Part shown: in pieces, positions 46,122-58,399 of the stretch
Numbering within the stretch: position 1 is the first letter of the stretch
Layout of the letters: each line of letters opens with the position of its first letter
From: Chloranthus sessilifolius
Taxonomy: Eukaryota > Streptophyta > Magnoliopsida > Chloranthales > Chloranthaceae
Assembly (NCBI GenBank): GCA_021018995.1
Contig: CM037590.1
Location: 87,762,097 to 87,826,096 of the forward strand
Direction of reading: 5' to 3'
DNA length: 64,000 nucleotides
Notes under the pieces: model-generated
Database searches by the model: none
What the model saw: the letters and a program-made list of their open reading frames with translations, nothing else
Told to the model about the DNA's origin: nothing
Position numbers and translations under genes: made by a program

Positions 46122-47939
46122 TTATTTAATGGCATCAAATAAAGGCAAATTGATCTTTACTTGCTTGAAAGTCTCTATCATTTCCTCAATTTTTCCTTGC
46201 CCTTCATCAAAAGGGGAACGTGCTTGGAGTGCCTTAGGAAATGGAAAATGTGGGATTGCTCCCTCACCTGCAGCCTTAGCCAATGGGGTCTCTTTCTTTT
46301 TTATTTTTTTCTTTTCTTGTGGATCCTCATTATCCTCTTTATTCATAGCTTATTGTTCCTTCAAGTCCACCAATGGTGGTCTCTGTTGTGTGCTAGTAGA
46401 AATCACTTCATCTTCTTCCTCCAAGTTCCTCACAGGCTCACAGCCCACTTGGTTGTCCACTAGCTTACCACTTCTCAAAGTTTTAACAGATTTGGCTTCC
46501 TCATAGGTGGAGGAAACTTCACCCACTACAAACTGCCTTCGTGGATTGTCCTATGGTTGGCTAGGCAACCTTCCTCCCTCTCTCCTAGTCAGAGCATCAG
46601 ACAGCTGACCAAGTTGGTCCTCTATCTTTTTGATGCTCTGATTGTGAGAGTGCACAATTTGGGTTAAGGTATTCAAGCTCTGCAGTGAAGATAGAACTTG
46701 TTCCTCAAAGGATGGTGTTCTCATAGTTGGGTCTGACTTCTTTGCATAGGAGCTACTGAGTTGGGCCATGGGTTCCGTCACTCGAGGCCTTGGGCAATTA
46801 AGGCATGGGTTCTTTGGGGCTCTGCTTCTTTGGTGGGGGTATGCATCTTGTCTCCACCCCAGATTGGGGTGGTTCCTCCATTGATACCCAGCAGCAGGCT
46901 CCTGCCCATAAGACTGAGCTGTAGCCACATGCTCTGCTATAAAATATGGAAATTGGTCAGCAGATGGGCATTCTTCCAAGGGATGAGCAGGGGACTGGCA
47001 TATGGCACATGCCTCCTCTACTCTAGCAGCCACAGGTGACTGCATTGCTCCCATCAGCCTATCAAATTTCATAGTTAAGCTGTCCACTTTCCTTGCCAAC
47101 TCACTTGGCACACTCACTTCATATATCTTTTCCCTTGAGGTGTTCTCCTTCATCAATCTAGGAGGCTCTAGATCTCTTGCTAAGGTTTTCCTTTGCATAG
47201 AGTTCTCACTAATGATGTCAAAGAGCTCCCATGCCTCCTCAATAGTTTTATGGAGATAGGTGCCACCATAAGAGGCATCTATCATATCTCTGCTTTTAGC
47301 ATCAATTCCCTGATAAAAGCTTTGAACCAATTGCCATTCAGGGATTTGATGGTGGGGGCATTTCTTTAGGAGTTCCTTAAATCTCTCTCAAGATTGATGA
47401 AAGTCTTCAGTTGGATCTTGGGTAAAAGAGATGATACCTTTCCTCAACTGGCTGGTCTTTGACATAGGAAAGAATTTAGCCAGAAATTAACATTGGAGAT
47501 CACTCCAGGACTGAATGCTGTTGGGTGGAAGCAGGGGCAATCAAGTCTTGGCTCTGTCCTTCAATGAAAAAGGAAAGAGTCTCATCCTGGTGTCCTCCTC
47601 CCCCAAACCTGTGATATTAAATATAGTACACAGTCCTAAGAACTCATCAATGTGCTTGTAAGGGTCTTCTTTGGTCAAGCAATAAAATGAGGGCAGCATT
47701 TGAATGATGGATGATTTTATCTCATAGTTTCCCTGAACAACTGGGAATTAAATGCAGAAGGGAGAATTGTAGACCCCTGGTGCATTAAACTCCTTAAGGG
47801 TTCTTGGCTGCTGTTGCTCACCCATTTCTACATAATCAAATGCAACAAATGTGGGTGTAGTTGGTCTTGATCTGAGAAGTCTTTCAACCTCTAGATTTAG
47901 TGGAATAATCTGAGGTTGTAGAGTTCTCCTACCAGACAT
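46122..47939 (-). pseudogene. Gag of B (Athila type)
   Basis: It opens with MSGRRTLQPQIIPLNLEVER near 47939. The capsid region includes VQSFYQGIDAKSRDMIDAS and KTIEEAWELFDIISEN, standard for Athila gag. A zinc knuckle CAICQSPAHPLEEC (CX2CX4HX4C) follows, then YQWRNHPNLGWRQDAY, a helix, and the linker FKQVKINLPLFDAI toward protease. Gag would form the particle and bind the RNA. It is broken, with several breaks. Confidence 0.85.
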
Positions 47940-48116
47940 GCAACACTCAAATTCTGAATGCAGAACTGATCCTCAAAACAACAAGCAGAATCAACCAAAT
48001 TTTCTAACTATTCTAGCAAAAATTATCAACAGATCTGAAAAATGATAGGGGAGTAGAGGGATGCAAACTACAGAGCAGTCTCCAACATGATTCTCCTCTC
48101 ACTGGTAGCCTTAGAT

Positions 48117-48885
48117 CTCCACAGGGAGGTTGGTTAGAAATATGATAAATCTCCAGATCTGTGGTAGATCCGGCACCCTAACTATTACTAAGTTAGCTAA
48201 AAGACAGGGGAGAGGTTTAAAATGGATTGTCACTTAAACTAAGCAGAAATTAAATATAAACTAAATTAGATCGAGTTTAGGAGTTTAGATCCTGCAGGGG
48301 AAGAGAGTAAAAAGCAGAAAATGGAGAAGAGTAGCTTGGAGGTTGGTTTTCACTGAATCAGATTCGACTAATCATGCTACAGAGGTTCAGAGCACACAAT
48401 TCCCTCAATTGGCTATAAGAACAGCTGCAGGGTATAAATTCCACTCTAAATCATAAGATCCACTTGGTCTTAAGGCTATGATCTGTCCACTTTAACAGTC
48501 ACAGACCATCCTATAGACTTTATCGAATCCATGGGTTGCAACAGATGAATCCAATTGGGGCCTGAGCTTAGATTCATCTTAAGGTTATGATATGTCCACT
48601 TTAATGGTCATAGACCATCCTAGGGATCTCCTTCAAAGCTAGACCATCAATTAGAACAATTAAAATCACTACAGATGCTGCAATTCCCAGGTCACAAACT
48701 CAAGGAATCACAGGAATATCATATCCAGGGAGATCAAGTGGTATTCAAGAGGTCTACCAATTAAGTGGGTGAGCTGATATACAGACTCCTCTACACAAAT
48801 TTGATCGATCACCAAATGGAACCAAAGGAACTTTAAATCTAATTAAATCATTAAAAACATCATTAACATAGCAAACAAGGTCACT
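48117..48885 (-). mobile_element. 5' LTR of B, left part
   Basis: It matches 38585-39105 of the left LTR from 'tccacagggaggttggtt' onward, and contains an additional 'ctatgatctgtccacttt' block (48470-48650) that the left LTR lacks. It stops at 48885 where E begins; the sequence resumes at 62520 exactly where the left LTR would continue ('ctctacaatggaaatactctca'). Confidence 0.85.
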
Positions 48886-49073
48886 TGTTGATTACTTCTG
48901 GTGTGCTTTCATTATTGGTTAGTGGTGATAGTTATTTAAAAATCAAAGACAGAGTAAAACAGGGGGTGAATCCAGCACAACTCAGAAGTCCTAGACCTAC
49001 AAGATACAGGGTCCTTTGTAGCAAGTTTTGATAAGTAAGAGTTTGTCCCACAGGGAATGGTGATCTAGAGCTC

Positions 49074-49794
49074 CAGATCTGTCTACAGATCTGGAGCCAT
49101 CTCTAGATCTGTCTACAGATCTGTCTACAGATCTAGAGCCATCTCCAGATCTGTCTACAGATCTAAAGCCATCTCCAGATCTGTCTACAGATCTAGAGCC
49201 ATCTCCAGATCTGTCTACAGATCTAGAGCCATCTCCAGATCTGTCTACAGATCTAGAGCCATCTCCAGATCTGTCTACAGATCTAGAGCCATCTCCAGAT
49301 CTGTCTACAGATCTAGAGCCATCTCTAGATCTGTCTACAGATCTGTCTATAGATCTCTAGATCTGTCTACAGATCTAGAGCCATCTCTAGATCTGTCTAC
49401 AGATCTGTCTACAGATCTAGAGCCATCTCTAGATCTGTCTACAGATCTAGAGCCATCTCTAGAGCCATCTCTAGATCTGTCTACAGATCTACAGATCTAC
49501 AGATCTAGAGCCATCTCTAGATCTGTCTACAGATCTAGAGCCATCTCTAGATCTGTCTACAGATCTGTCTACAGATCTAGAGCCATCTCTAGAGCCATCT
49601 CCAGATCTGTCTACAGATCTAGAGCCATCTCTAGATCTGTCTACAGATCTAGAGCCATCTCTAGAGCCATCTCCAGATCTGTCTACAGATCTAGAGCCAT
49701 CTCTAGATCTGTCTACAGATCTAGAGCCATCTCCAGATCTGTCTACAGATCTAGAGCCATCTCTAGTAGTTCCTCCAGATCTGTCTACAGATCT
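49074..49794. repeat. 30-bp tandem array in the 3' LTR of E
   Basis: The basic unit is AGATCTGTCTACAGATCT followed by AGAGCCATCTCC. About 25 copies of GTCTACAGATCT are present, with occasional doubled or shortened units. Each unit contains the inverted pair AGATCT-gtctac-AGATCT. The unit length of 30 keeps one frame open over long stretches, giving a meaningless DGSRSVDRSR peptide. The other LTR has only about one unit (60298-60350). Confidence 0.97.
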
Positions 49795-51149
49795 GGCAGT
49801 CCTAGAAGGAGGGGAGTTTAAGGTCACTTATTCTAAGTATTCTAATATCTAAACTACAGAAAGTGTTGAGAGGATGGATGGAGTGTGGAAAATGAGTATA
49901 AAAAGGGTGAGAAGTACGTTATTAAGCCAAGGTCATGGAAGTTTTGTAACTCAGATTTAGATCTGATGTTATAGAAATCCTGTCCAGAGGCTACATTATC
50001 ACCTCTGAGGAGAAAGGATCCAACCCATCACTCTGCCATGATTCCACCCTTAAGGCTATAACCTATCCACTTGAATGGTCACAAATTATCTCACAAGTAA
50101 ATCATTGCAGGCACTATTTCATCTAGGTTACCAGCTCAAGAATCCATAGGGAACCTCAACCTCTAAAGTTCTATATGTGGGGCTAAGGCTATACGACCAT
50201 GATAGCCCAGACACATAGAACCAGCAAGAGATTGAGTACAACCTTCGATCTAGCTATCCATTGCTTGAGCGAGGCTACAATGGTCCAGTCACCAGCCTAT
50301 AATCTCTATAAACAGATCAAATCCAACATCTGATGGCGAATTTATACAAATATGGGGGAGTCTGCCTCTGTACAATCTCTCACCAGGCTTCTACAAGCTC
50401 AGGTGTAAAGAAGAAGGATCCATCTTAGATCGGTGGATCAGAATCACCCTAAGGCTATAATTTGTCCACTTAAATGGTCACAGACTATCCCAGAGGTTAT
50501 CCTCCTCATAGAGCCCAAAATAAAACAAGATTATCGCTGCTACCACCATGCTCACAAGGCACCAGCTCAAGCGCCCATGGGGATTTCAGATCTAGTGGGT
50601 CCTGTGGTGGGGCTAAGGCTGTAGGACCATGATAGCCCAGACACACAGGTCACTTGGATCTGAGTGGCCCTTAGAATCAGTCCTCCATTGCTTTGAATCA
50701 CAGCCAAAGCGATGGCAGATCACAAGGCAGCAGCCTTGCACAGAGCATCTCACACATAAACACCAATCCCACAAAGTACAGATCCTATTACAAAACTTCC
50801 ATTGATCGAATTCAAAAACACATACAAAGGCATAGCCAGCAAATGCTAGACTATGGAGAGAAGGAAAGAAAAAGAAAACTACTTACTGCTAAAAAGAAAG
50901 AGAAAAGACAAAATGATCTGAGATGGGTTCCCAGATGCCTAAACCTAAGCTCAGGTATGGGTTTATATAGTAGTGGGGTGGCGGCGCATTAGGGTTAGGA
51001 AACCCTAATTTTAACGATGCCACGTGGCCTGATAATAATCCTTGGATGCCTCGGGGCACGTGCATGGAGATTTGAGCATGGGAGTGCGTGCCCTAATCGC
51101 TAGAAATACCCAGACAGTCCTCTGCTAAAGAGATGGAAGTTTAAGGTCA

Positions 51150-51760
51150 GAGCTTCGCTAGGTAGCTGTAGTTTCCCAGACTTATCGCGTGGTAGCTCTT
51201 TGCTCTTTGCTAGGATGATTTGACACTGAAGCTTCAGCCGTCGTGAGGTTGCCTTGGTTTGCTCTTCAAGCAGTCGCGCGGTAGAGAGTTGCGCTCTCAC
51301 TGGATTGGGCTTTGCGAGGTTGAATAGAAAACACAGTCTCAAGACTCGCGGGGTTCAAATTCAAGCAGTCGCGCGGTCGATCGGTCTTTGTTGGGCAGCA
51401 GCGCGAGAACTTCGCGAGCACTTTTCTTTACTTGGACTTTGCGAGTTACCTCGCGAGGCTCTACTGAGTTCTGAAGTATGCGAGGTTCTATGTCTCACTT
51501 GATCTTCACAAGATTGGCTTTGCCTTCGCCAGGATGCTTTCTTTCTTGAATGGCGCGAGAATTGCGTGAGGCATTCTTCTTCTAATAATTACATCCCGCG
51601 GCGACTGTGCAATAGCTGTGCGAGGAATCTTCTGAAGCTCTCTCTCCTCAGCCGTTCTGAGTGAACTATGTGAGATTGAGAGAGGTATGCTATGAACTGC
51701 GCGACACTATGCGATGTGTTCTACTCTTGAGCTTTGCGAGAGCTGCACGAGTTTGAGTTT
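51150..51760. repeat. CGCGAG-word cluster in the 3' LTR of E
   Basis: CGCGAG/CTCGCG and near variants recur, including TTCGCGAG, CCTCGCGAGG, GCGCGAGA and GTCGCGCGG. It lies upstream of the LTR TATA box for the - strand element. Confidence 0.8.
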
Positions 51761-51949
51761 CTGAAGCTCTTCAGTCATTCATCTGAGGGATATCTGGTGC
51801 CAAAGCAGGCTCCTTAACAGGATTCTTGGCCTTATTTCACTGCTGATTATTACCTACACAAAACACTTAACAAGAACTTATTAGGTGGCTAAGGGTCTAA
51901 TCAAAGGTTAAGTTAAGGGGTGAAAAGTGGTACTTTTCAGGTCTTAACA

Positions 51950-53830
51950 CACCCCCAAACCTAATCTTTGCTAGTCCCTTAGCAAAGCTACATTAAATCT
52001 ACTCTAAAAATTAAATGCCACTTTCGTAGGGAGCACGGATACATTTAGCATATGTACCAATCCTTTTAAACCCCTAGGTGATCCCTAGTGGAGGAGTGAA
52101 GTCTCCTAAGGGTTTTCAGTGAAGACACCCACAAACTTCTCAAATGAAATAGTTAACAAAAGTGCAATGTCATCCAATGAGCAGTTAAGGAATCAGATTT
52201 AGTCTACTCTTGAATCAGTACACATAAAAGAAATTTAATTCATTGGTTTCACAGTAACTTGAACAACATAAACTCTCATGATTGCACAGCATTTCCAAAT
52301 AGTTTGCAATCACAGAAAACTACACAAGTGTGTGTCAGCACTGAGCTTATCCTTATGTCAAAAAAAATTAGGTTAAGGTCATACATAATGCATTCAAGTT
52401 CAGACCCAAAAGAAAGCTTTGCAGGGTATACTCTCATAAAGGTTTGTTGAGGGGTTCAATTTCTCACAGGCTCAAGAGCAGTTACATCCCCCAACTGGGT
52501 TTATAAGCATGAGCATAGGCAGAGTTCTTAAGTGCTGACATCATTGTCAGTTCCTCACCATAGATTGGATAATTCCTTATCTTCACATGACAGCTCACTC
52601 AACTTTGGATCACAAGGGCTTTTAACTGGGCTGTAATGTGGCTTATGGAGTAGGGTTAAAAAGAATGGAAGGTTGAAAAGGGGTTCCAATTTTAAAAATC
52701 AGTAGGTCACAGAGGTGGTTCATGACTTCACCTTCCATAATTTAGCTCCCTTCATCTTCTTTGAGGTTTTCCGATTTGAAGTGATCAGTTTCTCTTCTTG
52801 ATTTTGATTTTTCAATGAAAGTTCCTCTTAACTTCTCTCTTATTCCTCTTCATTATTATTTTTGTTTCTTTTTACTGGAGTTTCCTTCTTTTTATTTTGT
52901 TTTTGCTTTTCAAAAATGCCACCATGTTCTCAGTTACCATACTGCCAGATTTTTGAGATCCTTCTTCTCTATTCACCTAATGTTGACCATAGCTAGTCCA
53001 TCTTCAACTCTTTCTCCTTTACCTTCTGAATTCTCAGAGTGAGGGTAGGTTGAATCAAGTTCATAGGTTCAGGTTCAAGTACTCAGGTGTATTTTGAAGA
53101 AATTTAGGATTTAAAGCTCAAAGGGGGTATGGACAAGGGCAGTTGCTTTAGGATTGGTCTTTTTAGGCTCAAACTGTCCAAGAGAAGGCCTTGATCCTTT
53201 CCTAGGTCTCATGTGTACTGTCAGTTGTTTCAACTTGGAGTTACCTAACTTCTAGTGAGCACAGTGACTCAGCCAGTCCTTAAAACTAAAAGAAATGCCT
53301 TAGTTACTCCTCAAAGAACTGAAAAATTTTGTAGGCCCAATTCTCACTGGTTATGGTCATCCTTTGAACTTTCAAGTATGTCCTCACCTTTTTCTCTCTC
53401 TAATGATTCAATAAGTGCTGATACAAGTAGGTTTCCTTGGTGATATTATCATGGAAATGTGGAATATTAGAAGTTTATAATGTCCAAGGTTTGCATAAAT
53501 TTTAAACTTCTTAATTTCAGGATTCTTAAGTGAACAGAGGTCCATTTCCATATTGCTCAGATGAGTCTGCTGCACTTATGTTAACTATTCCATTGGCGAG
53601 TCACATACCCCCAAACCTATGAGGAGCAGTGTCCTGATTGGTTCAAAGGTGGCCGTGCAGCAGAACTAATGATGCTAAAAGAAAAGGAAAGAACAGGGAA
53701 CAAAACACACACAGGCAAAGCAAGATAGTAAAGACAGGGGAAAAGTCTATGAAAAATTAGAAATCTACAAAATACAAGAGAACAGTTGTAAAAGAAACAG
53801 AGAAATTCCTAGGTACAATTTAGTTAGAAT
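51950..53830 (-). mobile_element. 3' noncoding interior of E
   Basis: It begins with the polypurine tract (- strand reading GGTTTGGGGGTG before the LTR). It is an unbroken counterpart of A2 12551-13809 plus 35820-36477, and shows the pre-insertion state of the place where C landed in A2. No gene is supported. Confidence 0.85.
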
Positions 53831-56800
53831 CTGTCTTAAAACTTGTCCCAGCCCATCTTCTTTGCATGCTCTTGCAGGAGAGCCTCTTCTTCTTTCTTCT
53901 TTCGTTCCCTCTCTGCCTTTCTTTGCTCGGGAGTTTTGGGTATGGTTGGAGCCCAGACCCTCATTTTTCTCTTCTTGGGTTCAGGAGGGATGTCCAAAGA
54001 TTTAGCAGTGGTTGGCTCAGGGGGTTTGGTGGGAGATTTTCCTTTGGGGCCCTTACCTTTGGAGGCTTGCCCTTGCTGAGGCAGAGGGGGAATAAGAGAT
54101 GATTGGGCTGGTGCTGGCTCAGGAGGGGCAATGGGGGATTTAGCTTTTGGCTTGCACCCCAGACAGAGAGGACTTTTCCTTTTTCTCGTTTAGGGGAGCC
54201 CAGGAGATGGATTTGGTAATGTGATCAGAGGAATGGTGGGCGCTTTCACTTTGGCCGGCTTAGTGGTGGTGCCTCCTCAGACTGGGCAGATGTTTCTTTT
54301 CCAATTTTCAAAGAGCGACTTAGGGGAGTAGTCCTCTTTGCAGCAACTTTCCTTCGCTAAGGATAGGATTGTGCAGCAGGGGCAGATGAAGGAGCAGCAA
54401 CAATAGGTTGGGCACTGGGATCCGTAGGTGGTGCAGCATCAGAGTCGAAGTCAGAAGGAAAGACCTCAGTAAGGTCCAATCCAAGGGCAGCAGCAGCCTG
54501 TCTGCGTTCTTCTTTGGAAAGTAGGCGCCCATGGGGATCATCCTGAACAGAAGCTCTGGTGACCATTGGAGGTGGGGATGGAGGGGCCGGCCTTTTGCCT
54601 TTTTGGGCTGCAGTGGCTCTTTTAGAAGTGGGCTTTTTCTTGGAAGGGGTGCATTTTCTTTTGAGAGCAGGAGAAGGAATAGGGGGGGCACTGAGGGAGG
54701 AACAGGAGCTGCAGTAGGGATTGCAGCAGGAGCAACAGGCTGTGTAGGTACTGCAAAAGGAACTACAGTAGGCATTTGAGGAGGAACAGGAGGAGCTACC
54801 TGAGGGAGTGGGAGTTGGGGATGTGTGTTGGGGTAGGGGTAGTGGAAGAAGATGGGCCTGGTTGTGTGGAAGAAGATGAGGCCTCAGGGGGAGTGGTGGC
54901 GATGGGGGTGGCCTGTATAGGTTGGGATAGTAGGAAAGAAACTCTCTGTTCCAAGATTTCAATTTTCTTGTTAGCCCACAGGAGATTGGTATCTGCAAGC
55001 TCCTTACTGAGTCGGGTGATCTCCTTAGCATTGTTTAATTTTTCTCTAATAGCCTATTGTGCTTTTTCACCCTCTCTGTATTGGCCTTTTCCATCTTAGT
55101 AGCCATTTTGTAATATGTTGTTGCAGCCTTGTTCGCATTTGATGTCTCCAAAATTGCCTCCCACCCTTTGGAAATATCTCGCAGCTGCTCGTGGTGAGCA
55201 AGCTTCAAGTCACTAAGTTTCTGCAGCAAGGGGTATTCGATGGCTTGACGGAGTTGGGCCATGCCATTGAGAACATCCCTCTTGATATAGGGATTATCCC
55301 TCATGGCATGGAGGAGGGTGAAGTAGGGACGGGTGTAGTAGTAGTGTCTGGGCAAGATTGGTAGAAATGGAGTGGAAGGAGGAGATGGTGATGGATCTTG
55401 GGGGAGAAAAGTGGAGTTTTAGAAATGGTTGGGGTGGTCTGGGTTGAATGGTCAGTGAATTAAGGAGGGGGGGGGGGGGAGAAGAGGGGGAATGGAAGGT
55501 ATGGGTGGAAAATGAAATGAAGGAAGGTCAGCGGATGTGGATGGTTCAGGGTAAGGGAAGAAGGGGATGGTGAAGGGTTGGAATGGAAGGGGTGAGGGTG
55601 CAAATAGGGGGGCTGGAATGGGAAAGGTGGATGGGAATGGAATGGGGTCAGTTTGGGTAGAAGTGTTGGTAAATTGAGGTGGCGGTAGTATTAGAGGGGG
55701 AAGGATAGGTAGAGAGGGAAAGGAGTGGTCGGGTATGGTATCATGGAGGAGGAAGGATGGAGGTAAGTCAATGGGGGTGGGGTCTGTTGGAACTGGGGAG
55801 TCAGAGGTGGAAGGGGGTTGGGTCAATGGGGTGGTAGGAGGTTGTGTTGGGATTGGTGGGTTTGTCAATGTGTGAAGGGTGGATTGTATGGTGGTTATGT
55901 CAGTTTGCATTTGGGCTTGGGTCTGTGTGGTGTTGGATAGTTGGGTTTGGAGGTCATCTATGAGGGAAAGGATATGAGTAAGGGTATCTGAGGTTGGTTG
56001 AGGTGGAGTATGAGGATAAGAAGGAACAGGTTGGAAAGGGGAAGTGGGGGCATGATGGAAAGTGGTAGGGGGGAGGGTGAAGGGTCTGACAAATGATGTG
56101 GTGAAGGGAGAGGGATGTCTTGGGTGGGCAAGGTATCAAGCAAGGTGGTCATGAAGGCTTGATACCCTAAAGTGGTGGCTAGGTTAAAGTCCAGGTCATG
56201 GAGAGGTGGGACTAAGGGTTGGTCAATAAGGGGTGTGTCTGTGGGAAGGACAGGGGGGGTGGAAGTGGGTAAAGATGAGGCAGAGGTAGTGTGAGAGGTT
56301 TTCTTTTTAAGGTAGGTTATCAAGGGAGGGCTGTCAGGGTGTGGATCAGATGATATGGGAGAGACTGGGGCTGTGTATTGAGGTATGGTGGGTGAAGGTG
56401 GAGTGTTGTCCTGGGGTTCAACACTTTCTTCCCAGGTACGGATAATAGTGGGAGGTGGAATGGAAAAAGGAGATAAAAGAGGGAAAGGGAGAGATGGAAT
56501 GGGTGAAGAAGGTAGTGGAGAGGCAAGTGTGGTGGATGGAGGGATTGCTGCAGAAGCAGAGGTGACAGAAGCTCGCGCCACCTTCTTTGGGGCAGGGGTT
56601 TTAGCCTTCTTTTTGGGGGCAGGGGTGGCCTTTGCCACAGCAGCTCCCTCTCCCTGCTCGGAGACATTCTGAGCTTCAGCCTTCTTCTTCTTCTGGGGAT
56701 CCATTAGACTTCTGCTGATCCCCCATTGTCTTTTGGCAAAAGTGGTGGGAGTGAGGTCAGCAGATAACTCCCCCACTGGTATCTCGTACCCTCCCCTCAG

Positions 56801-57592
56801 AAGTAATCTGGTGATGAGTCGTCCATAGGGGAGAGTGTGGACCTTCTTTTGCAGCCCAAGTTTTATCATTATGTCTTTCATGGCTTCAAAAATCAACCAT
56901 GCAGCATTAAATTCGTGGCCCAGAGAGAAAGAGTAGAGAGCATCAGCAATTGGTGTCCTCCTTTCTTGCTGATGGCCGGAGCAGTAGATATTCTTCCTTA
57001 GCACTTGATCGATGAACAGCAGCTTGGGATCCAAATCCCTTCTTCTGATGGAGTCCCCTGTGGCCTTCAAGCCTCTGGTAATGGCTTGGGCAATGGTATC
57101 GAGAGAGGCACTCACAGGGGCACCATATCCGCAGTTGGGATCAAAAATGGTCGGGATGCCCAAGACATCAGCAATTAAATTTGGGCTAAGCAACATCTCA
57201 AAATTATCAACTAACACGAGGAGGCCTGGCTGCCCCTGTGTGTCTGGTCTGACCCTAAGGTGTTGGTAAAAGAGTTGCACTAATCTAGGATAGGCTAGTG
57301 CAGGAATCATTTGCATCAAGGAGAACAAACCAGCCTTGCGCAAGAACTCGATGGCAGGTGCTGACAACGGCTCTGATTCAAAGAAAGAGATATCGAAAAT
57401 GGCTTCAGCCTCTAAGGGAATGGAAATGAGGAGCTCAGAGGGTGTAGAATAATCTGGTGTTGGTGCAGCCATCTTAGGAACCACCTCCTTCCCTTTGTGC
57501 TGAGCCGTAGAGGACTTGGCTTTCTTAGGGGTAGGCTCCACAGTGGCCTTGTCCCTGGCTCTCTTCACAGGTGCGCTTTTAGGAGTCATCAC
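53830..57592 (-). pseudogene. Extra ORF of E (Athila downstream ORF)
   Basis: It opens MMTPKSAPVKRARDKATVEP, a basic, nuclear-signal-like start. The globular domain shows FLRKAGLFSLMQMIPALAYP, NLIADVLGIPTIFD, DPKLLFIDQVLRKNIYCSGH, RRTPIADALYSFSLGHEF and AAWLIFEAMKDI, and LPYGRLITRLLLRGGYEIP. This fits the 'putative plant transposon protein' domain. A Pro/Ser-rich stretch, a helix block (MRDNPYIKRDVLNGMAQLR) and a basic tail follow. No signal peptide or clear membrane helix is seen, so the common env-like label is doubtful. The first 540 or so codons are open; the remainder has several breaks. Confidence 0.78.
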
Positions 57593-58399
57593 AACTCTCC
57601 TTGGTGAGTGTGTAGTTGAAATTTTGAAAGGAAATATCAGGAGCTGAGTCTAACCCTAAAAGTTAGGGTTCTATTCAATTGGACCCACGGTGGATCTCAA
57701 GAGCTCTTAGCAGGGGGCAACTATTGATGGAAGCTTTAAGAACAAAAATCTAGAATTTCAAAGTGAACAATAATCTGTAGACAGGATGCTGAAGGAGAGA
57801 GGTTGAGAGGAGTGGGAGCTAGGGTTTCGCTGGTAGGAGAGGAAAGAGAAAGCGATGAGGAAAGCAACAATGGGATTTAAATATCGCGAGGCTCGGCGCG
57901 CTTTGAAAATGTCTGCTCGCTGGCTGGGAATGAATGGGTCGCGAGATTAGATGTTCCTTTAAAATGCGTGAGGTAGCCCACCCAGTTGTATCTGAAACTC
58001 GCGACAGTAAAACAGAGTAGTTCTTTATGAACTGCGCGAGAGGGGACCAAACCCATTATTCAGAACCCCGCGATGGCTTAACCGAGTTAGAATTCACTCA
58101 CCCATGAGTCAGCTATTTGACCCTGACTTTATGGGTGGATTCTCTCTCAAACTCTCTTCCAGGGACACCCCCAAGCATTATAAAGCATTTACAAATTCCC
58201 ATATTTTTCAGGCATTAAATTCATACATCATGAAAAGCATTCAAATACTACATCATCATTTAATCACTTGAAATTATCAAATAAGGGGAGCTGGTATAAA
58301 AGTAGGCATTAAAGCACTAAACTCAGATTCCAACAAGATTGCTAACGATTCCTATCAACTGTAGAATACATATCATACAACGGTGCACAGTTCGGAACC
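57593..58399. mobile_element. Spacer of E between extra ORF and gag
   Basis: No gene is supported. It contains a CGCGAG cluster (57880-58085) and a TATTTAAA-like box on the - strand near 57872-57880. This may be the promoter region of the extra ORF. Confidence 0.6.
57880..58085. repeat. CGCGAG-word cluster upstream of the extra ORF of E
   Basis: Words include ATCGCGAGG, GTCGCGAGA, GCGTGAGG, CTCGCGAC, GCGCGAGA and CCCGCGA within about 200 bases, 290-490 bases upstream of the ORF start. The position relative to the ORF is the same as the TCGATAGG cluster in B. Confidence 0.8.

Larger units (their letters stand above)
48886..51949 (-). mobile_element. 3' LTR of E
   Basis: 3064 bp, TGTTGATTAC to GGTCTTAACA. 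It is about 650 bp longer than the other LTR, because of the 30-bp tandem array at 49074-49794. It has a TATATAAA-type box at 50961-50969 (- strand) and a CGCGAG cluster (51150-51760). Confidence 0.92.

Noticed and set aside
49074-49794. Array considered as CRISPR
   Set aside because: Units are contiguous with no unique spacers, and the context is a plant LTR.
49489-49827. - strand frame with DGSRSVDRSR repeats
   Set aside because: It is a by-product of a 30-bp tandem unit divisible by three; no gene context.
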